Origin: Bacteroidota bacterium
Lineage (GTDB): Bacteria > Bacteroidota > Bacteroidia > Cytophagales > Cyclobacteriaceae
NCBI GenBank assembly: GCA_027592755.1
Contig: JAQCLE010000023.1
Location: 1 to 47,363, forward strand
Direction: 5' to 3'
Length of the DNA stretch: 47,363 nt
The translations under genes and the position numbers were made by a program. The notes below the pieces were generated by a model that made no database searches, had not been told where the DNA came from, and saw nothing but the letters and a program-made list of their open reading frames with translations. Positions 34,919-44,000 of the stretch are shown here, piece after piece; within the stretch, counting starts at the first letter, position 1, and each line of letters starts with the position of its first letter.

Positions 34919-35608
34919 CTAATCATAAAATACCGCTACTTCATTCAATGATTTTCGTTTTATGTTGGGTACATAAGCCTCGTCTTGAGGATAACCTACG
35001 GGTAGCAACAAAAATGGTCGCTCACTATCCGGTCGGTTGAGTATTCTAGTTAAGAAATTCATCGGGCTTGGTGTATGAGTTAATGTAACAAGCCCTGCAT
35101 TGTGCAGAGCAGTCAGGAAAAGGCCACAGGCAATTCCTACGGATTCGCCCACGTAGTAGTTATTGTATTTAGTGCGGTTTTCATCAACTTCATACACCTG
35201 CTTAAAAACTACGACGAGCCATGGTGCAGTTTCAAGAAAGGGTTTGTGCCAATCAGTTCCCAATGGTGCCAAATCCCTTTTCCAGCGTTCACTCATCCTG
35301 CCACTATAGCTTTTAAATTCCTCCTTCTCTGCCGCTCTCCTAATCTCAGATTTTATCTTTTTATCGGCAATAAGGCAAAAAGTCCAGGGCTGCTTATGCG
35401 CTCCTGATGGCGCTGATGATGCTGACATAACGAGGTTTTCCATCAATTCCCGCGGTACAGGTTTATCGGATATGTCCCTTACTGTCCTCCGCTTATCCAG
35501 CCATTTGTAAAATTCCGCAGACTTTTTCGTTGCAACATCCGGAGGATAAGTTTCCCTGGTATACCTGATATGTGGATGGCCATTAACCAGCCTTGTATTC
35601 TCTTCCAT
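34919..35608 (-). CDS. Iodotyrosine-deiodinase-like nitroreductase-family flavoenzyme
   Basis: An FMN-dependent nitroreductase-fold protein of 229 residues. FMN contacts are visible in KRRTVRDIS (40-41 are the Arg pair) and SAPSGAHKQPW (Ser68). The stretch EEFKSYSGRMSERWKRDL and TDWHK carries Glu97, Tyr101 and Lys122, which sit at exactly the spacing of Glu157, Tyr161 and Lys182, the zwitterion-binding triad of human iodotyrosine deiodinase (constant offset 60). This triad separates deiodinases from ordinary nitroreductases and BluB. Dehalogenation of halotyrosines is the inferred reaction; bacterial homologues with this activity are known. The gene heads a probable nitroreductase-truA-MdlB transcript. 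Confidence 0.82.
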   Translation of the reverse strand: MEENTRLVNGHPHIRYTRETYPPDVATKKSAEFYKWLDKRRTVRDISDKPVPRELMENLVMSASSAPSGAHKQPWTFCLIADKKIKSEIRRAAEKEEFKSYSGRMSERWKRDLAPLGTDWHKPFLETAPWLVVVFKQVYEVDENRTKYNNYYVGESVGIACGLFLTALHNAGLVTLTHTPSPMNFLTRILNRPDSERPFLLLPVGYPQDEAYVPNIKRKSLNEVAVFYD

Positions 35609-35703
35609 TTTAGGCTATCAAAAGGTTATACAATGATAACGATAGAAAATGAAGTTGAATGATAACCAGGATTCTTTTCAATTGATTATATTGGTCGTCT
35701 TTG

Positions 35704-35776
35704 GCGAGAGTAGCTCAGTTGGTAGAGCATCAGCTTCCCAAGCTGAGGGTCGCGGGTTCGAGTCCCGTTTCTCGCT
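35704..35776 (+). tRNA. tRNA-Gly (anticodon CCC)
   Basis: A complete 73-base cloverleaf. The acceptor stem GCGAGAG pairs with TTCTCGC (one G-T), the D arm has GCTC/GAGC, the anticodon stem TCAGC/GCTGA encloses loop TTCCCAA with anticodon CCC, and the T arm GCGGG/CCCGT encloses TTCGAGT. The discriminator base is T, as expected for glycine tRNA. CCA is not encoded. This tRNA stands at the border between the conserved core and a region of broken genes. Confidence 0.95.
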
Positions 35777-35938
35777 CACTTAAAATAGGCTGCTACGGTA
35801 AGTATAGGTGCTTTTTGATTGGGTATGTGTCGAAATATTCATTATTTAATCATCCAAGAGGGTGTCCCTATTAAATGACAAGTCATATAGTCAGTTTTCA
35901 TTGAGATTAATTTAAATTAACACAATCAAAGAATCAAA

Positions 35939-37405
35939 ATGAATTTAAAGTTTATAGGTGGAATTATTGTCGTATTTTTTCTATCAATACCCTTACAAGT
36001 ATTTCCACAGGCGTTTAATCCAATTCAACTCAACGGCATTCCGGCGGTAAGCCAGGGAGCGATGGAATGGGGTGATCTTGATAATGATGGAGATTATGAC
36101 CCGGTAATCAGCGGATGGGATGGCACAGAGGCCATTTCGAGGGTATTGATCAATAAGGGTAATTCCAATTACACCGTGGCAGGCGCTGGGCTGGCCAATC
36201 TTTACCAATCTGATTTACAACTCACAGATTACAATAGGGATGGTTACCTGGACATCTTCATCATGGGAACAGACAGGTCAGGCGCTTTTGTAACCAAGAT
36301 CTACTCAAATAATCAGGATATGACCTTCACTGACCTGAATGCACCCTTAAAAAAAATCAGTAGAGGTGCTTTGTTTGTTGCTGATCTGAATCAGGATGCT
36401 AATCTTGATATTGTAATCACAGGCCTCTCAAGTGAATTGGTACCTGTTACCAGAATATACCATTCGGATGGGTTACAATTCAAAGATACCGGTTTAAGAC
36501 TCACAGGGCTTTCAGATGGTGATATGTTGATTGAAGATCTGAATTCTGATGGATTGGCTGATATCATCATCACAGGTAAGAATGAATTTGAGGATGAAAG
36601 ATTTCTTCAGTTAACACAAACTGAAGATGGAGAGTTTAAAGATTTTCAAAAGTTTCCTCTTGGAATGGGTTTGAACATAATGACCCTATGGGAGGACATC
36701 GACAATGATGGTTTTAAAGATTTGATGGCTCATCGACTCATTAACAATGAGTTTGAAACGATTTTTTATAAGAATGAGTCAGGTAAACTATCCATGACTG
36801 AAACAGGATACCCGGGAGTGGAGCTATTGAGATATGATCCGAAATCGTTTCCTGAACTATTTTTCAGTGGTGAGAATGGGTTGTTGAGATCCATTGATAT
36901 TGATGGTGATGCGACGAACGAATTGGTGCAAATCGGAGATTTGGGCAATGGTGAGTCGGGCATGCTGGTGTTTCAGTCCACACCTGATTTCAGTTTTACA
37001 ATTGATAAAGTAGTCATCCCTGATTTGGGGTCAAACCTGCCTTTCGCGGCAGATTGGGGTGATTTTGACGGGGATGGTGATCAGGATTTATTGATGTTGG
37101 TGTGGTGGGAAGATCATGGACATCCGCATTCATTATTGTTCCAAAATCAAGGAAACCAGCAATTCCAAAATTTTGGATTCGATATTCCTGCAATGCTGGG
37201 AAGGGCAAGATTTATTGATTTAAATAATGATAATCAGCCTGAAATTCTCTTTGGTGGTGAATTAAATGAATCTATAAATGGCCTAACAATTCTTGAATAC
37301 ACTGAGAATAGTGAAATACAGGAGATAGTTGAAACCGGGAATGATGTTCTGGTGCAATGGGTTCAAATCCCACTTGTTTGTTTTCTATCCAATACGAAAT
37401 GGTAA
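35939..37405 (+). CDS. FG-GAP/VCBS repeat surface protein, 3' end lost
   Basis: A secreted protein with signal peptide (to about residue 24, VFPQ) and eight calcium-loop repeats of the VCBS/FG-GAP type: DLDNDGDYDPVISG, DYNRDGYLDIFIMG, DLNQDANLDIVITG, DLNSDGLADIIITG, DIDNDGFKDLM, DIDGDATNEL, DFDGDGDQDLLML and DLNNDNQPEILFGG. Such proteins fold as beta-propellers and in this phylum usually end in a T9SS sorting domain. Here the last about 25 residues (from about VQWVQIPLV) are unlike the family and read into a different gene fragment, so the C-terminus has been replaced by a deletion. The product may be made but is probably not sorted to the surface. Confidence 0.75.
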   Translation: MNLKFIGGIIVVFFLSIPLQVFPQAFNPIQLNGIPAVSQGAMEWGDLDNDGDYDPVISGWDGTEAISRVLINKGNSNYTVAGAGLANLYQSDLQLTDYNRDGYLDIFIMGTDRSGAFVTKIYSNNQDMTFTDLNAPLKKISRGALFVADLNQDANLDIVITGLSSELVPVTRIYHSDGLQFKDTGLRLTGLSDGDMLIEDLNSDGLADIIITGKNEFEDERFLQLTQTEDGEFKDFQKFPLGMGLNIMTLWEDIDNDGFKDLMAHRLINNEFETIFYKNESGKLSMTETGYPGVELLRYDPKSFPELFFSGENGLLRSIDIDGDATNELVQIGDLGNGESGMLVFQSTPDFSFTIDKVVIPDLGSNLPFAADWGDFDGDGDQDLLMLVWWEDHGHPHSLLFQNQGNQQFQNFGFDIPAMLGRARFIDLNNDNQPEILFGGELNESINGLTILEYTENSEIQEIVETGNDVLVQWVQIPLVCFLSNTKW

Positions 37406-37730
37406 GGACCTGATAGAACCTCGTATTAATTATCGCAAAGAGACAGATAATAAAAGCAGAGTGAGTACAGCGTTATTTTATACCTATGATGACCTCATCA
37501 TTTTAGGGAGTAGCTATCTATCCGGTTCGATATGGGGTTTTTCTCTGGGCTTTAATATTAATTATCGCTACGTAATCGGATACTCTATTGAGACGGGAAC
37601 AACAAACGCCATTATTAATACGGGAATGTCGCATGAGATATCGATTAGATTCAATTTCAATAAAAATTACTACGCTAATTACGATCCCGAAGAACCGCGA
37701 TCTTCATTCACATTTAAGAAAAAACAGTAA
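37358..37730 (+). pseudogene. C-terminal remnant of a second PorP/SprF-like gene
   Basis: In another frame from the VCBS gene, about 115 residues read as the end of a PorP/SprF barrel: YPIRNGKDLIEPRINYRK, FYTYDDLIILGSSYLSGSIWGFSLGFNINYRYVIGYSIET and TGMSHEISIRFNFN match the last strands of that family, compared with the complete PorP at 2557-3519 (its HEISL ending). The signal peptide and the first two thirds are missing. The join to the VCBS gene lies at about 37357-37385. Confidence 0.65.
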
Positions 37731-37749
37731 GGTGAGTACTGTAGCTTAT

Positions 37750-38202
37750 TCAATACTTGGCTGGTTTGCTACCTGGAAGATTATTCAGGATGAATAACCG
37801 AAGGTCATCGTTAGCTGTTTTCAGATCTTCTTTTCTCAGGTACATCATATGACCGCTTCGGTATCCTTTGAAGCTTAATCGATTCTTCATTTTACCACTT
37901 GGATCGATTTGCCACATGGTGTATTTTGAGTTGAAATATGGGGTTCCACCATCATAATATCCTGTTTGGAACATCACGTTCAGGTATGGATTTTCCGCCA
38001 TGGCCAGTCTTAAATTGTCTCTCGTGTTATTATTCTCCCTGTTCCATGGATGTACCGACCCAAACATATTATACTTTACATCGGTTTTGAATTTTAGATG
38101 TTCCCTGATGTAATAATTAATAGCTGGTGTGAATGAGTGAAGCCATGATTTCAATTCAGGGTTATAATCCGGTGTGGTTCCAGCCAAACTGCAAGAAGCC
38201 AT
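37750..38202 (-). pseudogene. C-terminal fragment of an S10 serine carboxypeptidase
   Basis: About 150 residues match the end of bacterial S10 carboxypeptidases: NPELKSWLHSFTPAINYYIREHLKF, MAENPYLNVMFQTGYYDGGTPYFNSKYTMWQIDPSG and FKGYRSGHMMYLRKEDL. The catalytic Asp (YYDGGT) and His (SGHMMY) are present, but the Ser-bearing N-terminal two thirds (usual length about 450-500) are gone, so it is inactive. The visible ATG lies in sequence that is not family-like, just at the junction with the oppositely oriented fragment 38174-38479. The stop at 37750 looks natural. Confidence 0.75.
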
Positions 38203-38479
38203 CCTACAAAGAAATTTTGCAGATGCAAAAGAAGTGGTAAATGAAATTCTTCCTTGGATGAAACTTGATATAAAAAACGATAAAAAAACCTTATCTCAAC
38301 TTGGCAAATCCGCAGATGAAACTGAAATAAATAAAAAGGACTTTTCAGCCACTTTGGACAAAAAGAATAAGTTATACAAATCGACCAAAAAGCTCGTAGA
38401 AACTTCACCAGCTGCGATCAGAGTGAAGGGAAAGGATCTCGTGAAACTAGTCCATGAGTATGCTGATTTAATTGAATAA
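38174..38479 (+). pseudogene. C-terminal fragment of an unknown helical protein
   Basis: About 95 residues, mostly helical and charged (ILQRNFADAKEVVNEILP and TLDKKNKLYKSTKKLVETSPAAIRVKGKDLVKLVHEYADLI), that read like the end of a longer protein. No family is recognised. The 5' end meets the truncated S10 gene head-to-head at about 38175-38205, and the GTG at 38174 is probably not a real start. The stop codon TAA at 38477-38479 falls exactly at the edge of the IS element. Confidence 0.45.
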
Positions 38480-38502
38480 ACCCAAAATTGTCATTAGAGA
38501 AA

Positions 38503-39840
38503 TTAAGTTGGCACAAAAGGCCATGAAAAACGTTGGGTTTGATTCCAGATACCATCGATCCATTTTCTTCTTTTCATGTTAAGGGACAAGTGCAGCAACC
38601 GTTGATTTCCTGACTTGGTGATGTAGCCACCTATAGCGAATATTTTGTAGCCAAGAGTCTTGAGTTGGTACAGTTTTTCTGCCCGCATGACCGACTGTTT
38701 GAACAGGCTCATGATGTTGTAAGCTATGATGATAAAGTTGAGGGTGGCTTCGGTGGCGGCAAAGTTCTGCATGTTGAAATTATCAAAACCAAAGTCCTCT
38801 TTTAGTTCCTTGATCCTGTTTTCACAATCAGCCCTACCCCGGTACATGTTCCAGACCATCGTGGCAGACAGATCAAGGTTGGTGATGTAACAACTGTAGC
38901 GATAGTTTTTATAAATGCCTTCTTCTTTGAATAATTTGAGCTGTTTACCAGTTGCCTTTGGCCTTTTTTGTATTTGCTGGCGCACCACCACCAGACGCCT
39001 TGGCTTCTCCCATAAGTCGCTTTGATAAGTGGTTTCCGCTATTTGCAGCCCATCGTCAAGATTCCACCAGCTTTTGATGCCCGCCACTTTCCTTTGTATA
39101 GTACTGTAGTGACGTACTACTATGATGTACTTGATGGATTTGGACTCTAAGTGGTCAAATATCTCTTTGCTGTAAAATCCGCTATCGCCCCTCAATAGAC
39201 TGATTACCTTGCCTTCCAATCTTGTCAGGGTATCTTCCAGAAATGACAAAAAGTTGTTGGTTGTGTAGGCATCTCCACTCCTTAGCCAAAAATTGGCCAC
39301 CATCTTACACTCATCCACAAAGGCCAACAGCGGATGGTGCGAGTTCCTGCCTCGTTTGCTGGGGTTATAGCCCCTTTTTGCTCCTTGTTGTGTGCCATAG
39401 CGTGTCAACACAGTCGAATCCACGTCAAGAGTGTAATTGTCCAAATGTACTTGTCCGAAAAACCATTGGCTCACCTGGGTGAACACCTTTTGATTGGTGG
39501 CAATAGTGAACTTATTGAAAAAACGCTGGTAAGCTTTATGGCCGGCCATTCGCCTGAACCCAAATATCTTACGTAACACTTCATCAAACCGACTCACCTC
39601 CAAGTGTTCAAACCTGTTGGCACCACACCAAACACTTACCATAAAGGAGGTCACTAACTGTAGGGGGTTATAGCCTCTATTGGAATCTTGTTGGGGTAAA
39701 CCAGAGGCAATCAACTTTGATAAAATACCTGTCTGATCAAGAAGTTTTTTCATAAAAACCATCCCACTCCAAGGGGTGATTTCCTTATTGGAATAGACTA
39801 TTTTAAGATCCATAGGTTTGTAAGAAAAAAAGACATCCAA
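38503..39840 (-). CDS. IS1380 family transposase
   Basis: A 445-residue DDE transposase. The acidic triad appears as LDVDSTVLTRYG, LRGDSGFYS and YRGRADCENRIKELK, the last being the Y-(2)-R-(3)-E-(6)-K pattern of IS4-related enzymes with the IS1380 wording. KRGYNPSKRGRNSHHPLLAF is another family segment. No stop or frameshift is seen, so the element may be active. An in-frame ATG at 39813 (MDLKIVYSNKEI) is an equally likely start; the nine residues before it look non-conserved. Confidence 0.93.
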   Translation of the reverse strand: MDVFFSYKPMDLKIVYSNKEITPWSGMVFMKKLLDQTGILSKLIASGLPQQDSNRGYNPLQLVTSFMVSVWCGANRFEHLEVSRFDEVLRKIFGFRRMAGHKAYQRFFNKFTIATNQKVFTQVSQWFFGQVHLDNYTLDVDSTVLTRYGTQQGAKRGYNPSKRGRNSHHPLLAFVDECKMVANFWLRSGDAYTTNNFLSFLEDTLTRLEGKVISLLRGDSGFYSKEIFDHLESKSIKYIIVVRHYSTIQRKVAGIKSWWNLDDGLQIAETTYQSDLWEKPRRLVVVRQQIQKRPKATGKQLKLFKEEGIYKNYRYSCYITNLDLSATMVWNMYRGRADCENRIKELKEDFGFDNFNMQNFAATEATLNFIIIAYNIMSLFKQSVMRAEKLYQLKTLGYKIFAIGGYITKSGNQRLLHLSLNMKRRKWIDGIWNQTQRFSWPFVPT

Positions 39841-39903
39841 TTATCGCCATTTTGACCCCAAAAATCAACTGTATCTCATTAAATACCAATGAATTATGTT
39901 GTC

Positions 39904-39932
39904 AAATCTCTAATGGCAGTCATTAGAGATTT
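39904..39932. repeat. Perfect 12-bp hairpin upstream of the transposase
   Basis: AAATCTCTAATG (39904-39915) and CATTAGAGATTT (39921-39932) form a perfect stem around a five-base loop, inside the IS and 64 bases before the transposase ATG. The right half of the stem is also similar to the bases just inside the left IS end (CATTAGAGAAAT at 38492-38503). In other insertion sequences hairpins at this place block transposase translation from outside transcripts; that role is inferred. Confidence 0.7.
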
Positions 39933-40147
39933 TAGCCTATTGACAATTCTGGGTTAAAGAGTTACCTGCTATTTAGTTGATTATCGAACAGGAAACAATT
40001 GGAAATATTTCGTTGGTTGTCAAAAGTAGGTTTTTCCATCAAAGGCCTTCCTAAAGCACCTACGACATTCAAATCCGTGTCTGTTGGGGATTTCCCAAAT
40101 CATAAAGCTTGGATTGAGGCCTTTTGAGAGTTTCGTAACGATTAAGC

Positions 40148-41083
40148 TTACCGCTGCAACCAGGCAAACAACTCCATCAGCCAGGCTACACCAACATGTA
40201 TCCAAATGCCGCCCCAAATATTGCGGGTGTAATAGGAAATGATGCCTAAAACATACCCACCAAAGATGGAAGTAATCGTTTCACCCAGAGGCTTTCCAAA
40301 ATGGAGAAAACAATAAGAGCCTACCATGGCAATAACTGCATAACCACCCAATATTCTACTAAAAGCCATCACCAGGTATCCACGAAAAATTATCTCCACT
40401 GATACGAAACTTGAGCCATAAGCCACTTCATAAATGACCACACTGACCCATTCACTCAGTGAATGAAGAATGGCAAAGGCCGTTCCGCCCGATCTGATAT
40501 AGCGGGGATAATAACTCTGGATTTCTCCTAAAAATGAGCCAATAGCAAGGAAACCAGCAGCAATCAGCAATAAAACCGCATAAGGCTTCCAATCAAAATT
40601 CTGCCATTTGAGACCATAGAGATTTCGGTCTTTGCCTTTTTCAATTAATAGATTTACTATAATGAACGGTAAAACTGCTGTGAAAAGAAAGCTCGCCCAT
40701 CTGATGGTTCTTGTAAGAAAATATCGATCAATGCGTTCCAGTTCAGTTAGCAGGTACTGGTGATAATAAAACCCACGGCTGAACCCGAGTATGGTAAAGC
40801 CAATCAAAACCCGGAACCAGAAATCTTTGTTTTTCAACCAGCGCTTATCTATGGAGAACAATGAAAACAAAAGGCAAATTGCGAGGAAAGGAAATGCCTG
40901 AAAGAGCGACATTAGGGGCCAATCCAGGGGCTTATTGTTGAATTGATCAAGGTACTGATCGTCTATGTCAAAGTAGTAGTTAATGAATATGCAAACCGCC
41001 AGGAACCCCAGCGTTGTGGCATATAACCCAAAATGGAAATGTTCGGACTGAAATTGCTTTAAATACTTTAAAACCTTTTTCAT
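40148..41083 (-). CDS. CPBP family intramembrane protein (atypical active site)
   Basis: A 311-residue protein with about eight membrane helices. The C-terminal half matches the CPBP/Rce1 (type II CAAX protease) family: motif 1 as VEIIFRG (residues 229-235), motif 2 as FLHFGKP with His261, and motif 3 as IHVGVAW with His296. In active family members motif 1 is EExxxR; here the first Glu, catalytic in Rce1, is Val229. It may therefore be a non-protease or use a different mechanism. The ATG overlaps the stop of the oxoprolinase gene by one base, so the two are coupled. Confidence 0.8.
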   Translation of the reverse strand: MKKVLKYLKQFQSEHFHFGLYATTLGFLAVCIFINYYFDIDDQYLDQFNNKPLDWPLMSLFQAFPFLAICLLFSLFSIDKRWLKNKDFWFRVLIGFTILGFSRGFYYHQYLLTELERIDRYFLTRTIRWASFLFTAVLPFIIVNLLIEKGKDRNLYGLKWQNFDWKPYAVLLLIAAGFLAIGSFLGEIQSYYPRYIRSGGTAFAILHSLSEWVSVVIYEVAYGSSFVSVEIIFRGYLVMAFSRILGGYAVIAMVGSYCFLHFGKPLGETITSIFGGYVLGIISYYTRNIWGGIWIHVGVAWLMELFAWLQR

Positions 41084-44000
41084 TATTTACCGAAACCTCC
41101 TCCCCCAGGGGTCTCAATTATTATTCTATCACCTGGGAACATCGTTTTTCCGTCAATCCCGGACATAGCTTCTTTAGCGCCATCATTGAGAATAATCGTC
41201 TGCTTACCTAATGCCCCGCTTTCACCTCCCGCCAAGCCATAAGGAGCCTCTTTTCGATGCTGACTTAAAACAGTCAGTTCTACAGGTTCCAGAAATTCGA
41301 TTTCCCTTTTCACACCATTGCCCCCCTTCCACTTCCCTTCTCCGCCCGAGTTCTTTCGAATACTGAATTCGTTCAATCTAACCGGGTATCGGTGTTCCAA
41401 TGTTTCAGGGTCAGTAATCCTTGTATTGGTCATATGCTGATGAACAGCATCGGCACCGTCGAAACCGTCACCAGCACCGGTGCCTCCACAGATGGTTTCG
41501 TAATAACCGAAGTGATCATTTCCAAAAAGGAGATTATTCATGGTTCCCTGGCTACAGGCCGCCAGGCCAAACGCCTTGATCAACGTATCAACCAGTCGTT
41601 GACTCGTTTCGACATTCCCCCCTACCACTGCCGGACAATCTCTTGGTTCATTAGGGAAATCAGGATTCAGAATCGTGCCCTCAGGAATCTTTAATTCAAC
41701 GTTTTTCATCAGGCCTTCATTCAATGGAATGTCTTCGTCAATTAGTAATCTCAGGACATAGATGACGGCGCTATTAACGATGGCTGGATTGGCATTCAGG
41801 TTTCCGTGGTGGGTTGGTGAACTACCCTGAAAATCAAATACGAGTTTATCATGACTGATTTTTATTTTGACACTGAGACAAGAACCATCGTCAAGGTATT
41901 CCTTGGCTGAAAGCTCCTTCTGGCCAAACTTTTTGATTTTCTCAGCAAGGAACTTAAAAGCATGCTCCTTGAGTTTAATCATGTACAATTTGACTTGTTC
42001 AGAGCCGTATTGATCACAAAGCTTTTGCAATGATTTTTCTCCCGCTTTTATTGAAGCAAGGCCTGCATTCAGATCAGCAAGATTTTCCTCAACTGCCCTT
42101 GTTGGATATTTGCCGGAGGTGAGCAATTTTTTGATTTCAGTCCATTGTGCCTTGCCGGCTTTTACCAGATATTGAGGTGAAATAACAACACCCTCCTCTG
42201 CCAGGTTTTTGGCGTCCGGAGGCATTGAGCCGGGTCGTTTACCTCCCAATTCGGCATGATGCGCCCTGTTCGCCAAATAGCCAATCAGCTCTCTTTTGCT
42301 ATCAAAAACGGGTGCAATGAGGGTAATGTCAGGTAAATGTGACCCGCCATATCCCGGATGGTTGGTGATGATAACATCCCCAGGAGTAAGATCCAGTGTT
42401 TTTAAAACAGTGCGCACACATATGCCCAAGCCACCCAGGTGAACAGGAATGTGCGGGGCATTAACGACCAATTCCCCATTTTCATCCAACAATCCACAAC
42501 TGAAATCAAGGCGCTCTTTGATATTCACAGAAAAAGCCGTTCGGAGCAAAAGCGCTCCCATTTCCTCTGCAATCCCAATAAAGCGGTTGGTAAATAGTTC
42601 TAACTGGATTTCTTCAACTTCCACGGGCTTGGCCATTTCGACCGCATGGGAGGAATCCTTCCCCGTTTTGTGAAGATTTCTCTCCCGACTAGTCGGGACG
42701 AAATGACCCACCCTTTCACCAATTATTTTCAATTTCTTGATCCGGGAATTCAAATACCCATCTATCAACAGGGTCCACTCCGGCTCAACAACGACAGTAG
42801 AATTCTTACTCACTAAAAGTGCCGGCCCCTGAACTTTGGCCCCCGGACTGAGTTCCTCCCATACTAATACTGGCGTTGAGACCCAGTTGACATTAAAATA
42901 GGATTCAATCTGCTTCACTGGTTTGGGAGAATATTCCTCATGCTCCTTAATGGGGTTGATCGTATTAGTCTCTTTCGAAGCAACAACCACTTTGATCGAC
43001 TCCACTTCAATCTGCCCGTCAACCCAATGGCCATAAAGATGCTCATAATGATGTTTGAAGGCTGAAGCGATATCCATTTGGTCAGAGTATTTGACCTCTA
43101 TTGTAGCATCCTGACCAAAAAACCGGAGGTAAATACTTTTCGATATCGTCTCAATTTCACCAGATTGAAAACTTTCTTTCTGAAGGTCATTTCCAGCATC
43201 TGTTTCCAATTCCAAAAAGTAATTGGACAAGTTGCTTTTTACAGATTCCAGGGATTTCAAAACCTGTTTATTGGCAAATCTTTCTATCCTGGCCTGCCCC
43301 ATTCCATAGGCACTCAACAAACCCGCGTCATAAGGAATGATGATCTCGTTAATGCCTAGAATACCAGCTATCTGACAAACATGCTGGCCTCCGGCGCCAC
43401 CAAAACCCAAAAGAGCATAATCGGCGGGATCGTAGCCTTTTTTAATGGAAATACGCGAGATGGCTTCTGCCATTTTTTCGTTGGCAATGGTCAAAAAACC
43501 AGAGAGTAATTCTTCATTGGAATAGCTCTTTCCTGTTGTCTCAATTATCCGTTTTTTCAATTGGTCAAGTGAGTCAATCGCGGCTTTTTGGTTGGCTGGA
43601 ATTCCAAAACGTTCCGTATCAATTCTTCCCAAAAGCAAATTGACGTCGGTTATCGCCAGAGGACCATTCATACCATAACAGGCAGGTCCCGGACTGGCTC
43701 CGGCACTCTCAGGCCCTACGATGAGTTTGAAACCATCGAAATCGCAGATACTGCCTCCACCTGCAGCGACTGTTTCAATGTGAACATTCGGTGTCTGTAA
43801 ATACGCTGGCCCTACCTTCATTTCATACCGGTATTCAAATCCAGTATCATAACGGGCGACATCGGTACTTGTACCACCCATGTCAAATGTCAACATTCGA
43901 CGTACACCCATGTCCCTGGCAATCGATGCCGCACCAACAACTCCACCTGCCGGACCACTCAGCAGGCTGTCTTTCGGTGTGAAAAGTTTTGCATCAACCA

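Larger units (their letters stand above)
38481..39954. mobile_element. Complete IS1380-family insertion sequence
   Basis: About 1.47 kb. The ends are inverted repeats: left CCCAAAATTGTCATTAG and, read inward from the right, CCCAGAATTGTCAATAG (two mismatches in 17). The flanks carry TAAA on each side (38477-38480 and 39955-39958), a plausible 4-base target duplication; because the ends are unequal by one base an alternative reading gives imperfect 5-base repeats (ATAAA and TTAAA). One intact transposase fills the element. It sits at the stop codon of the gene fragment to its left. Confidence 0.85.

Noticed and set aside
40020-40217. 65-codon minus-strand open frame between the IS and the CPBP gene
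   Set aside because: Most of it overlaps the CPBP gene end; the part beyond (Cys pair near its end) matches nothing I know. Bases 39959-40147 are left unassigned.
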